Assembly: GCF_000247695.1 (NCBI RefSeq) | Contig: NW_004624781.1 | Coordinates: 11,016,182-11,080,181, forward strand | DNA from: Heterocephalus glaber | Taxonomy: Eukaryota; Chordata; Mammalia; Rodentia; Bathyergidae | DNA length: 64,000 nt | Reading direction: 5' to 3' | Shown: positions 35,924-48,269 of the stretch, piece by piece | How positions within the stretch are numbered: the first letter of the stretch is position 1 | Layout of the letters: every line of letters starts with the position of its first letter | Notes under the pieces: model-generated | The model's input: only the letters and a program-made list of their open reading frames with translations | Databases searched by the model: none | Told to the model about the DNA's origin: nothing | Translations under genes and position numbers: made by a program

Positions 35924-36849
35924 CCATCCTTTTTTCTGCTATCCTTTGAATCATCTGCTAAAGGGCTACTGGACTCTGGGAAACCAGAAACACAGGCTGA
36001 AGGAGACCTGCTGTAAAACAGGGCTCTGTGGAGGCCAGGAGGAGCCTGCAGAGAGCCCACATGTGGATCCTGTGTATTGTTTGTGCCTTTGGCCCTTTAC
36101 TTTCTCCTTCATTATGCTTTACCTCAGGAAGGCAAAGCTCATCTCATCCTCATTTAAAAAATCTTTTATAACATCTCACATGGACGTAGAAAGGCATTTA
36201 TTCAAGAAACATGTGTTGAACTCTGAAGACTCAAGGATTGAGGAGACATGGTTTGAGGCCTGGTTTCCCCTCGCTCTGTTTTCTTTCTTCAGTGCTGTAC
36301 ATTTCTTCATCTTGTTCCAGAAAGTCTGGAACTGGATCGGTAGTGCCTTTGGTTCTGATGGGCTTATACCATGTTTCCTTTCTCAGCAAGTACAGCATCA
36401 GCTCTTCCTATTGAGAAAGACGCTAAAGCCTTTTCACACTGACTTGGTCATTCATGGATCAGGAGGTGATGTCCTACTTCATTAAGTGTTTTGAGCTACT
36501 TGCAGGAATGTCCTAGAGACACATGTGGCATTGATGCTTTCGAGACCCCTCGTCTGCTCTCAGAGGAAGCACAGAAGTGGTGGGCTACCTCTGTCACTTG
36601 CTTCTCCCCATCGTGAACCTCATGCTTTGAAAGACTTTGATCATCCAACTCTATTTATTCACGATTATTTCCCACGTTTTCTGTTCAGACAGTGTGAAAT
36701 AGGACTGGCAAAACAAGCAGCAGACATGATTGCAGCCAAGACACTGGTCAGCCCGCACTGCTGGGGAGAAGGCAAGCACCCCTTTTCTGCAGAATGTTTG
36801 AAGTACTCTATACAGCTGCACAGATCTCATTAGTACCCGGGTCCCTGGA
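35924..36849. other. No recognised feature
   Basis: The plus-strand open frame 35883-36485 (200 residues) is the longest in the window, starts inside the LTR, is rich in F, H, L and S and has no domain. It is treated as chance. Confidence 0.45.
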
Positions 36850-37055
36850 TTGGGCCACTGCTGCCCTCTGATCAAACCCAGCTTTCTTTCTCACTGCCTG
36901 TTGTTATAAATAAAGTTTTATTGGAAACAACTGCCCCCATTTCTTTTCACACATTGCCTGGAGTTGCAGAGGGGAGCAGCTCCCACAGAGACCAGGGGGC
37001 CTGCAGAATCTCGAGTATCTGCTTTCTGGCCTTCTGTAGAAATAGTTTCCCATCC
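36850..37055 (+). mobile_element. hAT DNA-transposon remnant
   Basis: 'gttataaataaagttttatt', 'ggaaacaactgcccccattt', 'cacacattgcctggagttgc' and 'tctggccttctgtagaaata' follow a common mammalian hAT element (aataaagttttattggaacacagcc ... ctggccctttacagaaa). The diagnostic terminal repeats are eroded. Confidence 0.65.
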
Positions 37056-37275
37056 CTTTTCCAGACGAGAGGAAGATGATCCTCAGGTGCTTAGGGTGGA
37101 GAATCTCTTCAAAGCATAGGCAGCCCAGTGTGTGTGGGGGCTGGCTATAGGATATTTGGGTGGGGGAGCCATGGGGAATATCTAAGATGCTGAAAGAAAA
37201 GGCATGGGGAGAAAGGTATCACTTTGTGGGGAAAGAAAGATGATCCTATAGGTCTGAGGCAAAGACTTCATGGGT
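37056..37275. other. No recognised feature
   Basis: Purine-rich sequence; nothing recognised. Confidence 0.4.
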
Positions 37276-37619
37276 GTGACAGGTCAGTTTGATTAATTGC
37301 CAACTTGATTGGCTTGGGAGCCACCCAGGGGATTAGCACAGCATACTTCTCCATGTGTCTGGGTGGACTGTGGAGGTGTGGCCTCAGCTCTACTGTCTGG
37401 TCTCTGGCTCCTTCTCCCTGGTGCTGTTCTTCTGCTCTGCTTCCTGCCTACCACAAACCAAGCGTCTCTGCTCCACCACACCCTGCCACCATGGTGTTCC
37501 TGCCTTGGAGCCAGCTAACCATGAACTGAAAACCCTGAAACCATGAGCCAGATGAAACTTCCCCTTCTTGAAGTGATGGGTGTTGGATATTATGTCCTGC
37601 AAAGAAAGCTGACTAATTC
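37276..37619 (+). mobile_element. ERVL/MaLR-like solo LTR
   Basis: 'gattaattgccaacttgatt' near the start, 'ctgctctgcttcctgcctac', 'ccatgaactgaaaaccctga', 'aaccatgagccagatgaaac' and 'gcaaagaaagctgactaa' at the end are the structure of rodent ERVL-related LTRs. Only the LTR is present. Confidence 0.75.
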
Positions 37620-38868
37620 AAGGTTTATGCTGGGGAGCTGATGTCGGGAGACTTGCTTTAAATTCCTGCCTGAAGCCTAGCGGGAGAGAAGCAGAAACAC
37701 TAACAGGGCGGCACATCAGGCAGCTCTGTCTTCTCCTTCCCTCATGAAATGTCCTCCAGAGTCCCTAGGGTGCTTCCGGGGAAGCAACCAGATAAAAACC
37801 ACAGCTCCTGCCAACAGTGCTGGCTTGTAAAGTTTTTTCCCTTCCTTTTCATGCCTGTGGTGATAAACATATGCTTTGAAGCATGAGATTTGATTATCCT
37901 GTCTTAGCGCTTATAAATACAAATGTGATTAATGGTCATAAGAGATAAGTTGACAGTGTAAGACTAATTCTCAGCAAAGCAGCCCTGCACAGTGCCCAGG
38001 AGGGAGGCGGCTGCTCCAGGCAGAGGCCTCATGGGTCGGGGTAAACTACACTCCCATCCCTTCCTCCGACTCCTGTTTCCCCAAAGATCTCCTGCCCGCC
38101 CTTCAGAGGCGCTTCCTCCTTGACAATTAAAATTGGTGGATTTTCCCCTGGAGAGCTACCTGAGGTAAGTATCCCAGTCTCTTTGTCAGGCCATTAATAG
38201 TCTGGAACTCTGCAGAAAGGCACTTGGCCACTGTCACTGTTCCCCACTTGGGCCTGTCGGATCACCCACAGATGTTGGGGACAACATAGCCTAAATGTGG
38301 ACAGTTTGTATTTTAGTAGTGATGGGGATATGCACTCTCTCCTTCTGTCATTTTGCGTTAAGAACCTGCCACTAATAAAACTAATTAATAACTGCTGGCT
38401 CGATGTGGAATCATTGGACTTCTTAAAGCTGGCAGCCTGCCACTGCTGCTTTTGAAAGAAGCACTTCATCTTTGTCAGGGACAGGATGAATATTTCTCCA
38501 CACTTCTAATTGGACAAAGTGCCTTTCAAACTCGCTGGCATTTCAGAGAGAACAGATAAGTAGACTGTGTGCTGTCCTGACACAATCACCTCTCAGGCGT
38601 CTCTCAGGGTGAGAGCCTGTCCTGAGGGAAGCCAGTAGGACTCTGAGCTTCCTCTCCTTTAGTGACCTCTGACCTCCTCCGTGACCTCTGACCCCAGAAG
38701 GAGGGAGCTCAAGGGCCAAGGAGTGCATAGGAGCTCAGCACACTCACAGCTTCCTGTGTTTGGGGATCCACACAGTGGATCGGAGGGAGGGGACACCCAG
38801 TGATAAACATATTTTTTGGGCCCCTCCCCAGTCCTTCTGAGTCAGAATCTGTAGGTGGCAGTCTAAGC
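37620..38868. other. Apparently unique sequence, possible conserved block
   Basis: Free of recognised repeats. 37800-37980 and 38330-38570 are AT-rich with 'actaattaataactgctgg', 'cttctaattggacaaagtgc' and similar words. A 'ctgaggtaagtat' at 38160-38172 is a perfect donor-like string but has no convincing exon before it. Confidence 0.25.
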
Positions 38869-38878
38869 ATCTGGATTT

Positions 38879-39096
38879 TATTTTGTTTTATTTTTGTAGT
38901 ACTAGGATTTGAACCCAGACCTTCACAGGAAGCTTACACCCAGGTGTTTTGTTCTTTGTTTGTTTTGTTTTGTTTTTGAAATAGGGCCTCACTAAGTCAC
39001 TCAGTTGCCCAGGCTGAGTTCAATCTTGGAATCCTTCTGCCTCAGCCTCCCAGAGTGCTGGGATTACAGGTGTGTGTACTACCACACCCAGCTGGT
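38879..39096 (-). mobile_element. B1-dID composite SINE
   Basis: Reverse composite: ID part ('gtagtactaggatttgaacc'), a T-rich linker with 'tttgtttgttttg', then B1 ('cccaggctgagttcaatctt', 'ctgcctcagcctcccagagt', 'tgctgggattacaggtg'). Flanking 'atctggattt' (38869-38878) and 'atctagattt' (39097-39106) form a 10-bp duplication with one mismatch. Confidence 0.92.
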
Positions 39097-39106
39097 ATCT
39101 AGATTT

Positions 39107-40449
39107 TTAACAAGCTTCCCAACTGCTTCTGGTGTAACTGGGGTTGGAAGACCACTGGGATCATCCCGCAGCCTCATCTTCTGGTACAGAATAATGAATT
39201 TTATTCTTCAGTCCCTCCGCCAACACACGATTATGGAGAACTTGGGCTTTCAGGATGCTGGGCTGGGCAATATGTCACAGGCAGATTTTGCAGCCTAGTT
39301 AAAGACACAGTACATGCAAATGTGAAAATTTAAGCGCTAAGAGTTAAATAATTAAATTCAACAAACAAATTGTGCTCTGCAGGCCATTCATAAATGTGCA
39401 ATTCTCTATCTGCTAGGAGGGGCCAGCAACATAGAGACTAGTCATTTTAAATACCAAGTAATGCAGTTATTTTCTCTGGGGAGGTTAAACAATGTGGCTT
39501 TGGAGCTGGGCAGTGTGGGATGTGTAGGAGTTTACAAGTGGAAGAGAGTGTAGCATTCCAGGGAAGAGGAGCAGTAGCAATACAGATCTTGGTCCAAATA
39601 CTTCCAGGAGCTCATGTGGTAAGAGATGGGACAGACCACCTCCTCCTGATGAAGAACTGAGACTGAGCTGAGCCTGAGATGCAGATTGGAGTGGCGTGGA
39701 GTTAGGGAAATCAGTGAGGTCCTTGTCATCACCAGACAAGAAGAGATGACAAAGTTTGGGACTTGAGTCCATCTGCAGAAAGGGGAGGAGTGAGAGGATG
39801 GCTTATTTCAGTGGCTGATTAATAGTATGGTCAGTAGCTGGCCAGCAGCAGAAGGTTTTTAAGTGCATGTGGAGCCATGAGAAGAAGGCAGCAGTTGACA
39901 AGCTAAAGTTTCTAGTTTGGAGGAGTAGCGGGATAGTGATGGAATAGCCAAAAGTTCAGGACCCACCGTAGGGCTTTGTGAATATCAAGGGCAGTCGAGG
40001 ACAAGCACTCCAATCAGAGGCTGCAGAGATGAGTTTCTGATGAGACCATTCTGGGAAGATTTCAAGACTAGAGTACAGTGGGTGTCACTAGAGCTCCTGC
40101 TGGTATGCCTGCTTAAATTCATTTCCCGTCCCCCTCATTAAGCATTCATGCTCACAGAGGAGGAAAAAAGAGATTGGATCAACAGGTCTGGAGGCTAAAT
40201 ATCATTTAGTTTGCTACAGAGGCTCAGTGAGATCAGAATGTCAGCAGATAATCACTTCATGCTTCATCAGTATGCTGAGGCTTCGTTCACTGAGAGTCGC
40301 CACCAGACCTACAGGCTCGCAAAGGATCCACAGAATGGCTTTGCAGTGTGGTTCAGTAGTCTTAGGGAATGCCATGCCTTCCACACATCTGCTGTCTTAG
40401 TAAGTTCCTGGGTGAAGGACTCAGAGTATGGGAAGAGCAGTCTTCTGTG
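39107..40449. other. No confident feature
   Basis: 39480-40060 has the purine-rich texture of reversed L2 ('ggaagagagtgtagcattcc') but no secure end. No gene recognised. Confidence 0.35.
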
Positions 40450-40830
40450 GTTCGGCAGACCTTTCTTGTGCAGCTGACTGCATGCCAAGTACTCTCCCAG
40501 GGGCTAAGGATGCACAGTGGAGAAAGCAAAGTTACTGTGATCACAGTGCCCCCAGTACAGTCAGGTAGATGGATGTGTATAGAGATAATTAAAAGCAAGT
40601 GCATTAAAGCAGACTCACATCCCAGGTACATACGTACCACAGAGCAGGAAGTGATTGCTTTTGTGGAGGAGCAGACTTGTCTAAGGGGTGTCCAGGGGAG
40701 GCTTCTTGGAGGTGACCTGATGCATAAAGTCCCAGGAGATGACTGGACCTGTTCCCAGCCTGAGCAGGAGGGGAAAGGCAGTCTCAGGGAAGAGCACAGG
40801 GAGGTGTGAACAGCTTTTGCGTCCTAGTGT
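40450..40830 (-). mobile_element. L2 3' region, reverse
   Basis: 'catgccaagtactctcccag', 'gggctaaggatgcacagtgg', 'agataattaaaagcaagtgc', 'ggaggcttcttggaggtgac' follow the reversed L2 order (ccaggcactgttctaggcgctggggatacagcagtg ... gaaggcctcactgagaaggtgac). Confidence 0.75.
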
Positions 40831-41464
40831 TGAGCCTGCCTGGGTAGTGTGCTGGGCTGCATGCTGTGGAGAGAGGGAAATGTGGATGCAAACACAGCTT
40901 GCCTGTTTCCACTTACAGGGTGGGGAGATGGGCAGAGTGGGCCAGTGCAGCAGGACACGTGTGCCTCGTCCATGGGAAGCAGGTGCCTTGCCATTGGGAG
41001 TTCTGAGCACATGGAAGTGGGCTTCAGCACGGATGCTCAGAGAGACGTTTCCACCCCAGGTGAGGAGAGGGTCCTTGTAGTAGGCCTCTGGGAGCATCAG
41101 GACCCTAAGATGGACAGGGCTGGACAAGGCCCGATTCAGTTGCAACAGGGACGGGTGTGAAAGGAGCCTGGAGTGCTGAGTATGACTCTTTCCTTTACTT
41201 GGCAGAAATTTTTTTTATTGAGCATTTATTTTGTGACAAAACCCAGCCCTAGGTGCTCTTTGCTGTCATAAAGCTTCTCCCTGCTCTCTTCCATTAAAAT
41301 TTTACCATTGTTTCAAAGATAGGAATACAAACAATCAGAATAAAGGAGGACAAGGGGGCTTCTGAGTTCTGCTTTTGAAAAAAAGAGGAATAAGTGAATG
41401 ATTCTAAGGAGGGGCCGAGAGGAAGAAAAGCCCTCTGCTCCCTCTCCTACCTGTCTACAAGCCA
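40831..41464. other. No confident feature
   Basis: May hold the far part of the preceding L2. 'attgagcatttattttgtga' at 41217-41236 is a small L2/MIR-like piece. Open frames on both strands lack domains. Confidence 0.35.
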
Positions 41465-41960
41465 CTTCTTTTTAGATTTTGAAATAATTTTAGACAGGCA
41501 TAGCAGTTGAGTAGCTGCCTCAAGTTGCTCCCACATATGCCTCACCCAGCTTCCCAAAGCTAACATCCCCCTGTAACCATAGGTATGGTCATCAAAACTC
41601 AGAAAGTAATCTTGTCACAAAGCTGCTGTGTGAACTAGACTTTGTTGATTTCCACCCAGCCTTCCACAATGGCCTTTTTCTGTTCCAGAGCCCAGCCCAG
41701 GAGTCCGCATTACACTCAGCTGTCTTGTCTGCTTCGTCTCCTCTGACCCGTGACAGCTCGTTGGCTTTCCTTGCTTTTTCTTGATCTAGGCCCTTGTAAA
41801 GAACACTAGCCAGGAATCTTAGAGAAGCTCTCCCGTTCTCTGGCATTCTCTCTCAGTTAAGTGAAGGCCATGAATTTTTGAAAGAATGCTGCAAAGGTGT
41901 GAAGTGAGGGCCTTTGGTCACACATCGTATCGGTGCATCATGTTATGGCATTGATCTGTC
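41465..41960. mobile_element. Old L1 remnant
   Basis: 'gattttgaaataattttaga', 'ctcacccagcttcccaaagc', 'taacatccccctgtaaccat' match an old L1 3' segment (gaaataattgtagat ... acccagtttcccccaatggtaacatc). The rest is loosely similar. Confidence 0.55.
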
Positions 41961-42369
41961 CTATTCCTGGTATAGGAGCCTCCATCTTCTGGTTAAGTTG
42001 GCACCTGACAGACTTTGGCACTACAGAGTCTCTGCTTTTCCTTTTATAATCAGTGAAAGGTGCTGAGGCTAGGAAAATATCCTGTTCTCCCTTAAACTTG
42101 TGCAGGGGCCACTTTTTTGGCCTATGCCTGGCTCTGTGACCCACCTGCTCCCAGGAGCAGAGCTGCTGTTTTCCTTCAGTGCCATCTTCTGTCTTCCTGA
42201 AGTTGGCTCCAGGGAATAAACACACACACCACCCCGTGAATGTTCCCAGAGTGACAGTGGCATGCACCAAGCATTTCTTTTATTTATATAGAGAGGAAAT
42301 GGTGCTCAGGGCTGGCAATGTGGCCAAACACGTATTTCCCAGTGAGCATCTGGACTGCTTTGGTCTGGT

Positions 42370-42495
42370 ATCATGGAGACAGTTTGAGCTAGAGGAAGAC
42401 CCAAGCACCGCTCTGTTCCTGACCTTACTGAGCTGTGTGGCTTCAGGCAAAGAACTTGAGTTATCTGGGTCTCAGTTTCCCTCAAGTGGACAAGG
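42370..42495 (-). mobile_element. MIR fragment
   Basis: 'ctgagctgtgtggcttcagg', 'caaagaacttgagttatctg', 'ggtctcagtttccctcaag' match the reversed MIR core. Confidence 0.75.
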
Positions 42496-43589
42496 TTCAA
42501 TTATCAATTCCTGGGGTGGCTTTCTGCTCCAACGCTATGTGATTCTGCGGTGATTTTTCCTGTGGGCTATAAGACTGTGCCTCTAATGAGGAAAATGGAA
42601 TTATAATAGGATAAAGAAAACAGATATGAAGAGTGCCTGGGTGTTTCATGACCTTGGAGTCTTTGATAATTGAGACATCTGATAGTGTGATTTGAAATCA
42701 GTCTAATGAATGAGAAATAAATTAGTATCTTCAAAGTCTAACAAAAGGATACACATCCAATTATATCGGATGGTTGTAAGGATGGACAAGCTCTTTATGC
42801 TTCAAGTCCTTCCTTCTCTGTGGCTTTTCATAAGATTAGATTGCTTTTCGTCACCCAAGCTCAGATTTTCATTGGAGTGCTTCTGGTATTTCCCTCATTG
42901 GGAGTATGCAGACATCACTACCAAGTTAGATTCCAGGCAACATCTTAATTCTTACCCCGTGGCCACATCCTTTAAGCCCAACATGGAAATGACTGACTTT
43001 ACCCATTTCTTTGCCAGAACTAATCCTAAACATACAAATCCGTTCTCTGCTCGCCTAATGAAAATATTTCTTCTTTGCTGATGGGCCTGTCACTTAAACG
43101 GTGGCAACAAAGCCTGATTGATTTTGGAGCAATGAATTTTCAACCTTCTTTGATGCTGCATAAGCATTCCAGATTGTCACATTTGTCCCCTTTCTCCACA
43201 GTCCTTTTCTGCTAATTGACTCTTTTTCGTGTTAGTATGCTTTTTGCCTTGTGAGTTTTTAACCTTAGTTTAATTTATCATTTGAAATCCTTCCCTGTAC
43301 CATTTGCAATTTGTATCATTTCAGAAGGAAGAAAGGAGCTAAAGGTTTTTGCAGGTGATAGGTTTTCAGGAGAGGGCTCTAAGTGACCTACCCTTCATTC
43401 CTAATCAAAGCAAGAGTAACTCATCATCACTTGGACACATATGCTAGGTCACTAGCTGGTCTGAAAGCAAATGGCATGCCACCACTCCCTTGGGATTTTA
43501 TCTAATTCTAGTGATCGTCCTATGTGCATGTCTCTAAGATGACTAGAGTTGTGTGGAGTTTTAGAGTTTACCACGTGACAGGCACAGAA
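42496..43589. other. No recognised feature
   Basis: 43085-43330 is AT-rich unique sequence with 'ttttctgctaattgactctt' and 'tttaatttatcatttgaaat'. The plus-strand open frame 42710-43081 has no domain. Confidence 0.4.
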
Positions 43590-43960
43590 CCATCATAGTG
43601 ACAGTGTCTGCACCCTGCCTCCAGGCTCCCATGGTCTAATAAGGGAGATGGTAAAAGCACAGACTTTTCAGCAGAATATCCCACATGCTGTCTTAGGCCA
43701 GCATGCAGGGTACAGAGGGGAAGCAGAGCAAGAGGCTTCTTACCTGCCCCAGAAAGGCAGAATTCAAGGAGAGTTTTTGGGAGGAGGTGTTGCCCACAGT
43801 GAGCTGTAGACTAAGACATTGCCAGGAAGAAAACTGGGAGAAGGATGAGAACACTGGGGTTGTGGGTTATGAGCACTGAGCCAGGTAGGATGCCGCGTAG
43901 TTTAATTATCCTGGTATTAAGTCTCATAAAAGACGTTAGAAGGACATGGCGTCTGAATTC
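43590..43960 (-). mobile_element. L2 remnant, reverse
   Basis: 'ggctcccatggtctaataag', 'ggagatggtaaaagcac', 'attcaaggagagtttttggg', 'aggaggtgttgcccacagtg' follow the reversed L2 order (catggagcttacattctagtgggg). Confidence 0.6.
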
Positions 43961-44309
43961 ATGGAAGATGCTGCCCTTCTGGAATGAGAAATAAGAGGTG
44001 AGAAGGTGGAGAAAGGATGTTCCTCGATCATCAGAACGTCCACACCAAAACTTAGCTGAACACTGGTATGACTTGTCCCTACCTATCTTTTACCCATGTT
44101 TACTGCAATAATTGTTGCTTTACAGCCTTCCTATCTTACTGTCTTGGTTATTATTACTTTTTATGTGTAAGTAGGAGCAGGGGAGGTAAAGATGGTCACT
44201 CAAGGGTCTTTATGGCTGTGTCCATTTATGAACTCTAGAGTCTCTTACACATTCAGAATTGTTAAAGCCCTTTAACCAATCCATTTGTCCGTTTGCCACC
44301 ATGCATTAA
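43961..44309. other. No recognised feature
   Basis: Nothing recognised. Confidence 0.4.
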
Positions 44310-44508
44310 TTATCATCATCATCGTTGTTGTTGTTATGGTGGTGGTACTGGGGATTGAATCACATTGAGCTACTTCCTCAGCCCTTTAATTTTTTATTTT
44401 GAGACAGGGGCTCATTAAGTTGCCCAGGCTGGACTCAAACATGCTATCCTCCTGCCTCAGCCTCCTAGACTGCTGGGATTACAAGCATGGCCCCCCATGC
44501 CAGGCTGC
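44310..44508 (-). mobile_element. B1-dID composite SINE
   Basis: 'ggtggtactggggattgaat', 'cacattgagctac', a short T-rich linker, 'ttgagacaggggctcattaa', 'gcccaggctggactcaaaca', 'cctcctagactgctgggatt'. An ATC/GTT microsatellite at 44310-44336 has grown from the tail. 'tttgccaccatgcatta' before it and 'tttgccacacatgtatt' after it may be the diverged target duplication. Confidence 0.88.
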
Positions 44509-44559
44509 ATTTGCCACACATGTATTGAATGTTTATTGCGTGTCAGGCATTATGCTAAA

Positions 44560-45025
44560 TCACTCACTGGTTGTCAAACTTTTTGGTCTCAGGACCCCTT
44601 TAAGTTCTCAAAAATTACTTAGGATCTTAAAGAGCTTTTATTTATTGATATTTGCCATCTTAGAACTGAAAATGGAGAAAAAATTTAAAATATGTTTATT
44701 TTAAAATAATAAACCCATTACATCCTAGCATAAATAACATATTGTAATGAAAAAAATAACTATTTTCCAAAACAAAAACAGTTTAGAAGAGTAGCATTCT
44801 TTTTTATCTTTGCAAACCTCTTTTATGTGTGGCTTAATAGAAGACAGCTGGATCCGCAACTTGCATTCTGCATTCAATCTGTTGTGATATCACACATCGT
44901 GCTGCCTCTGGGAAACTCTCCTTCGTGTGATGGTTATTATTATGAAAATAGTTTTGACCTCATGGGTTCCCTTAAAGAGTCTTGGGGGCTCATGGACTGT
45001 GCTTGTGGGACATGCTGTGCTAACT
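44560..45025 (+). mobile_element. hAT-Charlie nonautonomous element
   Basis: 'tgtcaaactttttggtctca', 'ggacccctttaagttctc', 'aataataaacccattacatc', 'ttaatagaagacagctggat', 'attcaatctgttgtgatatc', 'tttgacctcatgggttccct' follow the mammalian Charlie-type element that begins ggttctcaaactttttggtctcaggacccc. Both ends are eroded; it has no coding capacity. Confidence 0.8.
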
Positions 45026-46954
45026 GATGCCCTGTTCTGTGGAGATGCCATGCAAACCCCCAGGGAAGCGGTGCCATGGCCTGGTGACCTGTGGTATGTG
45101 TGACACTCCCCCAGATTAGTCCGGGAATAATTCACGTGACTTGGTTTATTTAGGTTTGAGTCCACATAAGAAAAGAAATTGCCTGTGTTTAGGTTTTCCT
45201 TGTACCAAAGGAAAAAGGATATAGATGTGGAAGGGTCAAGTGAAAACATTAAAGGACAGGTTGTATTTACCCAAGTGTTTTCATTCCATCCAAAGATATT
45301 TCAAAAGCAGTGGAATCTCAGTAGTCACTCATTCTAGCGCTGTGCCGTTGGAGAGATGCTTCCCTCTCTCTCATAGGTGTCTCTTGGTGGGTTTTATTTT
45401 TCACTTGCCTGCAAAGATTGTTTTCTGTCTTAATTTTAGTGAATTTGTGAGCTGCTTTTTCCTGTTGTTAAATGTTATCATCTTATAATTTCTGCATATA
45501 GAATATCTTTTATCTTTAAGCAGCATTTTGGAGCAATGGTATATTTTAGAGTTAAATTAATCAAAATATCAAAAAGCTTTCCCTCTGATATTTGAGGAAC
45601 ATTTTAATAGACCCAGGACTACCAGTATTTCCCAATATCTGTGACACAAATGGGGATGAGTATTCTAGATAGAATTGATGTGTTTATCTGTTCTCTGCAG
45701 TGCATAAGATAGAATTTGATTGCCTTCAGATTATATTTTGCAATATCGAGGGCAATGTATTTAAAATGTTTTAAGAGTTACCTGGGAGAAAAGGGATGAA
45801 AGACTTTTAATTTCCTTGGATGCCAATAATTCAACATGAGCATTTTCCTTGCCTTCTGTTGGTTGGTTTGGGATTTTTCTTGGCCTGGGATTCAGTGTTT
45901 TGTGTCACTTTTGGAAATTTGGGATGTATCTAGCTTTTAAAGTAATAACCCAGGTGGGTTAACCCAGCAGTAACCCAGTTGAGGGGATTTAGAGTCAAAA
46001 GATTTTGAAAAACATAGATTTGTTCATTGCTCTATTTTTTTAAAAAAATACCGTTAACAGAGAAGCAGAGTATTTTGGAAGAATCCCTCCCCCCCCAATT
46101 CTTTTTATTTTTTCCTTATTCCACTCACTTTTTCCTTTTTTTCTCGTCATCATTGTTTTTCTTTTTTAAATCTTTATGCCAGCCCCCTCCCCTGCGCAGT
46201 TTTGCAACACTGAAATACCCACCGAAACGTGAAAACCTTTGAGGGATGGGATGGGTCTTGGTGCTGACAGCAGTATTTTTCACATAGTTGTGAACATGTG
46301 TGCAACCACAGATTGGTCTTGGGTTCACTGATTTGTAGTAATAATGCAATGATTCATAAGTTCCCCTTTCAAAACAAAATCTGGTGTGTGTAGACTGCAC
46401 AGATTACAAACATATTCCAAGATGTAAAACATCTGGGGTGAAAAACCTATGTCTATCAGTGGTTTTCAAAACAGATTTCTGGAACCCTATTTCCCACTTA
46501 CTTGCTTTTCTGATTGCCTTCTTTTCGAATTCTTCTTGTGCTCACTTGGGTTCTCCAACCCTGATTCTCAGCCTCAAGACCTCCTCTTCCATGCTGGAGG
46601 TAGCCTTGTTTGTGGATGCTGAGAAGTTCTAGATATGACGACAGAACTCCTCCCCTCAGTTCATGGAAGGCCAGTTGCAAACATGGAAGCCCCTGTAGGG
46701 ATTATGCCTTTGCTATCTTAAATCTCCACATACCCACATTCACCTGAGACCAACCAACCTTGTCCCTTTCTTCTTTGCCAACCCCCCTCCCCCACATGTG
46801 TCTCCCACCTCACATTCAATAATGTGGGGTGACAAATGTTTCAGAGCTTGGTATCAAGTTAACAAGAGGTCAGGCATGACTATTCACATCAAAACCTCTG
46901 TAACTCTTCTCATAGTGTCTGAATGCCATCCATACTTTCAATAACAACAATACT
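45026..46954. other. No recognised feature
   Basis: Contains homopolymer-rich pyrimidine sequence at 46085-46170. No repeat family or gene recognised. Confidence 0.45.
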
Positions 46955-47135
46955 AACAGCCATTTTTATTAAATGCTTACTGTGTACCAGACAATATGTT
47001 GGGTACTTAATATGCATCATCTCATTTAATTATTAGTTACACAACTTTATAAAGTAAGTACTATTCTTTTCCCATTTTACAGATGAAATGGTGGTTTGCT
47101 CAAGTTCACACTGCGTAGTGAGCCTGGTTCTAAGC
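46955..47135 (+). mobile_element. MIR SINE
   Basis: 'aaatgcttactgtgtaccag', 'atctcatttaattattagtt', 'cttttcccattttacagatg' and 'ctcaagttcacactgcgtag' follow the MIR consensus closely. Confidence 0.9.
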
Positions 47136-47379
47136 AGTCAATACAAATACGGCATTTGTGCACACTGGTTTGCTGAGAGGCCTGGCGATCTCATGTGTAG
47201 CAGATGAAACCCACTCTGAAAACCAAGTGATCCCTGGGTCCTCTCCTTTAGGAGACTAGGCTGTTGTTTTAACCCATGTGAAACTCAGTGAGAGAAAGGC
47301 CACCCCTACTTTGGCAGAGCCCGTTACCTAAAGGGCAGTGGGCAGGGGGAACACCAACAGGTGACCATCTGCCATGAAA
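47136..47379. other. No recognised feature
   Basis: Nothing recognised. Confidence 0.4.
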
Positions 47380-47745
47380 AGAATGTTTGAATGCATTGAA
47401 GAAACCTGACTGTGGCGGGTTGGACAGCATGTAGTATGAAAGCACTTGATCTGGTTACCTGGGAATATGTTTGAGACATGATAAAAGTTTCAGAATAAAT
47501 AGGCATATGTATGTTCTATTTTTGTTAAAGGAGGAACCTGTGCATATGTTTGTGAGTATGTGTGTGAATTCGAGAAGTAGCATGATCATGGACATACCAT
47601 ACCGTTGATGTTGGTGATCTTTGGGGGGCTTGGGGTTAGGGTGAGACAGGAGGAGACGTTTTTACGTGCTACATATATGCCGTTAATGTGTCACTATAAT
47701 GATGCTATTTTCTTATGTGACCAAAAAATGAAAATTAAAGAAAAA
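47380..47745 (+). mobile_element. L1 (L1M-type) 3' end
   Basis: 'ttcagaataaataggcatat', 'ttggtgatctttggggggct', 'ttttcttatgtgaccaaaaa' and the A-rich ending 'gaaaattaaagaaaaaaa' match the final part of an old L1 3' UTR (gtggttatctctgggtggtggga ... aataaa). Confidence 0.6.
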
Positions 47746-48269
47746 AAGGCAGGCCTGACTCAGCAAGAAGCATGCACCTAGTGCTCACTAGCCTAGTGCT
47801 CCGTAGCCATGTAACCTGGCAAACACCTCATCCCCATGAGCCTTATTTTTTCCATCTTCAAAAGGAGAGAATGAGGCAGGGACTGCCCGAGTCTCCTTGG
47901 CCTTCCATTCGGTGACACCCTGGAGGTGCTGTGCTTGTCAGAGGCCTGTGCTCCTTGAGTCCTGGGCCAGGCAGCCAGCATACTCTCAGCTCAGACTTTT
48001 CAGGACCACGGACACAGCCCTCACAGCCTCTTCAGTTAGAGGTGCTATCCCAGCCCCCGGGAACTTTGGCTGGTGAGTTCTGAGTTCTGGGCATCCTGAG
48101 TTCTTATCTGGATCCTCAAAATAGCATTTCCAGGCAGCCAGAGCATATAGGTAGTACCTTTCCTTTTTCCATCTGTGTTTTGATGTCATTGATTGTACCC
48201 TAGTAAAGTCATAAGGATTTATTAAAAAATTACAGCAGTTAAGAATGGGGGCTTTATGGCAGGCAGATT
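47746..48269. other. No recognised feature
   Basis: Nothing recognised. Confidence 0.45.

Noticed and set aside
35883..36485. Longest plus-strand open frame (200 residues)
   Set aside because: It begins inside an LTR, has no domain or codon bias, and no promoter or splice context supports it.
38160..38172. Perfect splice donor string gaggtaagtat
   Set aside because: No convincing acceptor or open exon precedes it; isolated donor-like strings are common.
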